26,399 nt of DNA from CAYUCY01 sp964443525 (lineage in GTDB: Bacteria; Pseudomonadota; Alphaproteobacteria; Caedimonadales; Caedimonadaceae), in contig CAYUCY010000015.1 of the NCBI GenBank assembly GCA_964443525.1, positions 1 to 26,399 of the forward strand. The letters are read 5' to 3'. The position numbers were made by a program, and so were the translations under genes. Below are positions 23,410 through 26,399 of this stretch, piece after piece; position 1 is the first letter of the stretch, and each line of letters starts with the position of its first letter. The notes below the pieces were generated by a model. The model was not told the DNA's origin. It saw only the letters and a list, made by a program, of their open reading frames with translations, and did no database searches.

Positions 23410-24557
23410 AAACGCTTGAGGATCTCCAGATAAATTCGGGTTAAAGTTTCGAGGTCCTCAAGAGAGGCATTCTCGTCAATCTTATGGGCTGTCTCATTTT
23501 TAAGTCCCAACTCTAAAATCGGCCCGAAAACATACATGTGACGGGCATCCGAAGTGCCGCCCGATGTGCTGAAATGCCCTTCTTTCCTTTGAACGTCCTT
23601 GATGATTTGCGCGACCAGATCATGGAAAGAACTTTTTTGAGATAGAAAAGGATCGCTGCCGAGATCAAATTTCAAATGATGGGAACCTGCAAGGGGCTCG
23701 ATTATTTGCCTGATCTTTTCTTGAAGATCCTTTGTTCCATGAACGGGGTTAAAGCGAATGTTAAACTTAGCCATGGCTTTTTGCGGGATGACGTTAGTGG
23801 CGGGATTGCCCACATCAATCGTTGTCACCTCAAGGTGAGAGGGCTGAAACTCGGGGCTTCCCTGATCCCAAACCTTACTTTGAAGAGCATCCAGAGCCTT
23901 CAAAAGACGCGGAATCGGGTTATCGGATTTGTGAGGATAAGCGGCATGCCCTTGTTTACCGAAAATGGTCAGGGTACCCGAAAGACTTCCTCTTCGGCCA
24001 ATCTTCAAGGTATCCCCGATAAAGTCTTCCGAAGTCGGCTCTCCAACGAGGAGCGCTTCAAACCGTTCTCCTTTCGAAAGAAGCCATTCCTTGACTTTCA
24101 GGATCCCATCTTCCCCCGTGCCTTCCTCATCGCTTGTGATAAGAAGACTGACAGAGCCTTTTCTAAGACCAGGTAGGAAGGCTTCAAGGGCTGAGAGAAA
24201 GCAAGCAAGGCCTCCTTTCATGTCGACGGCACCCCGCCCGTAAAGAGCATCGTTCCGAAGGGTCGCCTCAAAAGGCGGGGAGGTCCAAGCCTCTTCAGAC
24301 CCCGGAGAGACGACATCGATGTGCCCCAAAAACCCTAAATGGGGACTATTCTCTCCTAATCTCGCATAAAGGTTATCAGTCTCACCGAACGGCAGGCGAA
24401 AGCATGTGAACCCCCACCCTTGCAGCACGTCCTCAAGGTAAGAAAGACAGCCTCCTTCCTTAGGGGTAACCGAGGGAAAACGGATCAGATCTTGAGCATA
24501 CGAAAGGGTTTTCTCTAAGAGGGGGGAGAAGGCGGAGGTCCTTCTTTTCATTTCCAT
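23400..24557 (-). CDS. dapE: Succinyl-diaminopimelate desuccinylase
   Basis: Zinc aminoacylase that releases LL-diaminopimelate, feeding lysine and peptidoglycan. About 385 residues. M20 metallopeptidase ligands: His79 and Asp81 (LGHIDVV), Asp112 (GAVDMKGGLACF), catalytic Glu144 with Glu145 (TSDEEGTGEDG) and Glu173 (VGEPTSED); the dimerisation domain starts with GRRGSLSGTLTIFGKQGHAA and the last ligand His is in NETAHKIDE. GAGAGGA precedes the ATG at 24557. Lies 20 nt after dapD, so an operon, and overlaps the antiporter stop by 10 nt. Confidence 0.96.
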   Translation of the reverse strand: MEMKRRTSAFSPLLEKTLSYAQDLIRFPSVTPKEGGCLSYLEDVLQGWGFTCFRLPFGETDNLYARLGENSPHLGFLGHIDVVSPGSEEAWTSPPFEATLRNDALYGRGAVDMKGGLACFLSALEAFLPGLRKGSVSLLITSDEEGTGEDGILKVKEWLLSKGERFEALLVGEPTSEDFIGDTLKIGRRGSLSGTLTIFGKQGHAAYPHKSDNPIPRLLKALDALQSKVWDQGSPEFQPSHLEVTTIDVGNPATNVIPQKAMAKFNIRFNPVHGTKDLQEKIRQIIEPLAGSHHLKFDLGSDPFLSQKSSFHDLVAQIIKDVQRKEGHFSTSGGTSDARHMYVFGPILELGLKNETAHKIDENASLEDLETLTRIYLEILKRFYA

Positions 24558-24577
24558 GAATCCTCTCCTATGGCTGT

Positions 24578-25408
24578 TCAGGCTGCCCTTAAAAGTTCGT
24601 TGATGGAGGTTTTGCTGCGGGTTTTTTCATCAACACGCTTGACGATGACGGCACAGTTCAGATGGGGGCCGGGCTGACCGTTTTGAAGAGGCTTTCCGGG
24701 TAAGGAACCTGCCAGCACAACAGAATAGGCAGGGACCCGCCCGTAGGAAATCTCTCCCGTTGTTCGATCAACGATGGGGGTTGAAGCACCGATAAAAACA
24801 CCCATGCCGATGACAGCTCCTTGCTCAACCAAGACGCCCTCGACGATTTCAGAGCGTGCACCGATGAAGCAGTTGTCTTCGATGATAACAGGATTTGCCT
24901 GAAGCGGCTCTAAAACGCCGCCCAAGCCCACACCGCCCGAAATATGGCAGTTGGCCCCGACCTGGGCGCAGGAGCCGACCGTGACCCAGGTGTCAATCAT
25001 GGTTCCCTCTCCAACATAGGCCCCCACATTCACAAAAGAGGGCATCAGAACCACATCGCGTCCGATATAAGCTGACGATCGAACAATGGCCCCCGGGACG
25101 GCTCTGAAGCCGGCTCGCCTGAAATCTTCCTCAGACCAGGTATCCCACTTGAGAGGTACCTTGTCAAAGGCGGGGCCATGGCTTTTCGTCAAATAATTCT
25201 CATTAAGACGAAAGAAGAGAAGAACGGCTTTCTTAAGCCATTCATTCACCTGCCAGCCCTGATCCGTCTTTTCAGCAATTCGCCGTTGCCCGAGGTTAAG
25301 GAGATGTAAGGCTTCTCGAACAGCTTCCTCAACATCCGGGGATGTCCCAGGCTTTAATTGAGCTCGTTCTTCCCAGGCTTGATGGATTAAAGATTCATAA
25401 GCTTTCAT
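24578..25408 (-). CDS. dapD: 2,3,4,5-tetrahydropyridine-2,6-dicarboxylate N-succinyltransferase
   Basis: First step of the succinylase branch of diaminopimelate synthesis. About 276 residues. Helical N-terminal domain (AYESLIHQAWEERAQL, NEWLKKAVLLFFRLNEN), then a left-handed beta-helix of hexapeptide repeats from about 105 to 215 (RSSAYIGRDVVLMPSFVNVG, EGTMIDTWVTVGSCAQVGAN, HISGGVGLGGVLEP). The ATG at 25408 is preferred because GGAG lies nine bases upstream; the ATG at 25417 directly abuts it. Co-transcribed with dapE. A promoter candidate lies at 25489-25517. Confidence 0.96.
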   Translation of the reverse strand: MKAYESLIHQAWEERAQLKPGTSPDVEEAVREALHLLNLGQRRIAEKTDQGWQVNEWLKKAVLLFFRLNENYLTKSHGPAFDKVPLKWDTWSEEDFRRAGFRAVPGAIVRSSAYIGRDVVLMPSFVNVGAYVGEGTMIDTWVTVGSCAQVGANCHISGGVGLGGVLEPLQANPVIIEDNCFIGARSEIVEGVLVEQGAVIGMGVFIGASTPIVDRTTGEISYGRVPAYSVVLAGSLPGKPLQNGQPGPHLNCAVIVKRVDEKTRSKTSINELLRAA

Positions 25409-25474
25409 CAATTTCATCTCCGGACCCGGAATCTGACCAGAGATTTTTCAGGCCTTCCAGGTGAATCGTCAATT

Positions 25475-25520
25475 TTGATCGTAGGAATGTTATATCAGTA
25501 ACGGCGATCAAGATCAAATT
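25475..25520. promoter_or_regulatory. Inverted repeat spanning the dapD promoter
   Basis: TTGATCG (25475-25481) pairs with CGATCAA (25505-25511) across 23 nt, and AATTTTGATC (25471-25480) nearly pairs with GATCAAATT (25512-25520). GATCAA is also directly repeated at 25506-25511 and 25512-25517. The arms flank the -10 box of the dapD promoter candidate, the usual layout of an operator. The regulator is unknown. Confidence 0.4.
25489..25517 (-). promoter_or_regulatory. Candidate sigma-70 promoter of dapD-dapE
   Basis: On the minus strand TTGATC (25512-25517) and TATAAC (25489-25494) are 17 nt apart, giving a leader of about 74 nt. A run of ten G (25532-25541) lies 14 nt upstream of the -35 box. 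Confidence 0.6.
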
Positions 25521-25531
25521 GCCCAGCTAAA

Positions 25532-25541
25532 GGGGGGGGGG
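25532..25541. repeat. Ten-base G homopolymer upstream of the dapD promoter
   Basis: Ten consecutive G on the plus strand lie between the LRR gene terminator and the dapD -35 box. Long G/C runs are prone to slippage and are sometimes used for phase variation of promoters; sequencing length error is the alternative. Confidence 0.7.
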
Positions 25542-25584
25542 TAGAATATTTCAGTTTGTGGCAAGAGCAATCAAAAATGATAAG

Positions 25585-25612
25585 AAAGGCGAGGCCTTAA
25601 AGCCACGCCTTT
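25585..25612 (-). terminator. Intrinsic terminator of the LRR protein gene
   Basis: AAAGGCG (25585-25591) pairs with CGCCTTT (25606-25612), with an inner GGC/GCC stem after one A/A mismatch and a 6-nt loop. It lies 9 nt past the LRR stop. On the minus strand the stem is followed by T-rich sequence. Confidence 0.75.
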
Positions 25613-25621
25613 TCGTAATTT

Positions 25622-26308
25622 TTAGTATCTTTTTTCAATATTACACTCTGGGAATACGGCCTGGGCATCTTCACTAGTAATAGAGTCATTTCCGGTAATA
25701 ACCAAATAGCTTAAATTAGTAAGGCGAGAAATACTATTTAGGGTAATAGAATTTTCTCCAGAAATATCTAGGTACCACAACTTAGGCAAATCAGAGATCC
25801 AGAGTCCATTGATGACAGCGTTATTGCTAAGCGTGAGAGCTTCAAGATTTGTTAATAGGCTAATATCGTTATTTCTTATTGTTACATTTTCGGATAGGGT
25901 GAGCTCTTTTAAGTTGGGAAGGCCTGTTAAACAGTCTACATTGACGGAGCTATTCTTCCTAAGAACAAGTCTCTCCAGATTTGTGAGAGGCAGAATATGA
26001 CTGTTTTGGATGTCGTCTCGTTCATAAAGGACCAGAGTTTTAAGGTGGGTCAAAGAAGGCAATCTCGCAATGTCGAAATCTGTTTGGGCAGGGCTTAAGT
26101 ATAAGAAAGGATCTTGGTCTGAGGTTGCATTCGATCGCTCAGTAATAGGGTTTGTGGTGTGTTCTGTTTGGGAAAGCAGGAATTGAGGCTGCTGAGGTGG
26201 ATAGTAACCCACTAAATGGCCTACTTGCTTTACGACGAATTTCCCGGCACGCCAGGTAAGATCCCCTAGAAATGTCCCAAATGACGTGGTCCCTACTGCT
26301 AGTAACAT
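25622..26308 (-). CDS. Leucine-rich-repeat protein
   Basis: 228 residues. The first 80 lack repeats: a Gly/Thr/Phe-rich start without a clear signal peptide, then a polar, Gln/Thr/Asn-rich linker (about 38-80). From about 83 to 220 there are six leucine-rich repeats of 22-24 residues, each with an LxxLxxLxL core: LPSLTHLKTLVL, LPLTNLERLVL, LPNLKELTL, LTNLEALTL, LPKLWYLDI, LTNLSYLVI. The protein ends soon after with ECNIEKRY. The ATG at 26308 is the only start, as an in-frame stop lies about 30 nt upstream; the ribosome site is weak. Own promoter candidate and terminator make it a single-gene unit. Bacterial LRR proteins include host-directed effectors and surface proteins; function here is not shown. 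Confidence 0.8.
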   Translation of the reverse strand: MLLAVGTTSFGTFLGDLTWRAGKFVVKQVGHLVGYYPPQQPQFLLSQTEHTTNPITERSNATSDQDPFLYLSPAQTDFDIARLPSLTHLKTLVLYERDDIQNSHILPLTNLERLVLRKNSSVNVDCLTGLPNLKELTLSENVTIRNNDISLLTNLEALTLSNNAVINGLWISDLPKLWYLDISGENSITLNSISRLTNLSYLVITGNDSITSEDAQAVFPECNIEKRY

Positions 26309-26368
26309 ACGACCTGGAAGAGTCCAGAAGCTACATGTTTAGTCCCAGAGTGTGATGGGATGGATTTA

Positions 26369-26397
26369 ATTTAAAACGTTCAGGTTCTTTTTGCCAA
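26369..26397 (-). promoter_or_regulatory. Candidate promoter of the LRR protein gene
   Basis: On the minus strand TTGGCA (26392-26397) and TTAAAT (26369-26374) are 17 nt apart, about 60 nt upstream of the ATG. Close to the window edge; no other gene is visible there. Confidence 0.4.
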
Positions 26398-26399
26398 GC

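Overview
The window looks like a chromosomal segment of an alphaproteobacterium, probably a host-associated lineage (Holosporales/Rickettsiales-like; the order-level placement is inference). Evidence: an HslV with a short leader ending WHG before its catalytic Thr pair, a short 175-residue Coq7 next to a DedA/YqaA protein and DsbB, the fabD-fabG-acpP-fabF-mltG order, and the rsmI-yraN-BON lipoprotein cluster divergent from an LpoA-like lipoprotein. GC looks intermediate by eye. A leucine-rich-repeat protein and amino-acid and drug transporters fit a host-associated life, but none of the genes proves it. No rRNA, tRNA, CRISPR or intact mobile element was found. Most of the window is conserved housekeeping sequence; the accessory material is at the two ends, at about 2.7-4.6 kb and in the 755-bp gap near 14 kb.

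Layout. 1-193: 5' part of a secreted His/Met/Gly-rich tandem-repeat protein, cut by the window edge. 268-2131: hslV-hslU protease operon (minus), with a 10-N assembly gap in hslU. 2225-2581: HIT nucleotide-binding protein. 2687-3777: a frameshifted SnoaL-like gene divergent from a TetR regulator. 3863-4570: a minimal membrane-anchored class III adenylate cyclase, tail to tail with comM (4574-6091). 6180-9303: envelope cluster of dual-BON lipoprotein, yraN and rsmI (minus), and the LpoA-like lipoprotein (plus). 9300-10905: hrcA-grpE heat-shock operon (minus). 10992-12313: rph-rdgB. 12363-12809: small heat-shock protein. 12872-14005: hemW. 14006-14760: gene-poor stretch with possible decayed coding remnants. 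14761-16381: dedA-dsbB-coq7. 16378-20692: fabD-fabG-acpP-fabF-mltG (minus). 20799-23409: Bcr/CflA-type exporter and AdiC-like amino-acid antiporter. 23400-25408: dapD-dapE (minus). 25622-26308: LRR protein (minus).

How the genes fit together. Three modules serve the envelope: succinylase-branch diaminopimelate/lysine synthesis (dapD, dapE), peptidoglycan assembly and trimming (LpoA-like activator, MltG) and type II fatty-acid synthesis. A second theme is protein quality control (HslVU, HrcA/GrpE, Hsp20, DsbB). Coq7 supports ubiquinone synthesis; RdgB and RNase PH handle nucleotides and RNA. Genes are packed tightly: rph/rdgB and dsbB/coq7 overlap by 4 nt, and convergent pairs overlap at their stops (lpoA/grpE 4 nt, coq7/mltG 4 nt, antiporter/dapE 10 nt).

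No clearly new multi-gene system was found. The parts most worth following are the His/Met-rich 21-residue-repeat protein, the LRR protein with its own promoter and terminator, the orphan cyclase, the broken SnoaL gene beside TetR, the poly-G tract and inverted repeats around the dapD promoter, and the unexplained 14-14.8 kb stretch.
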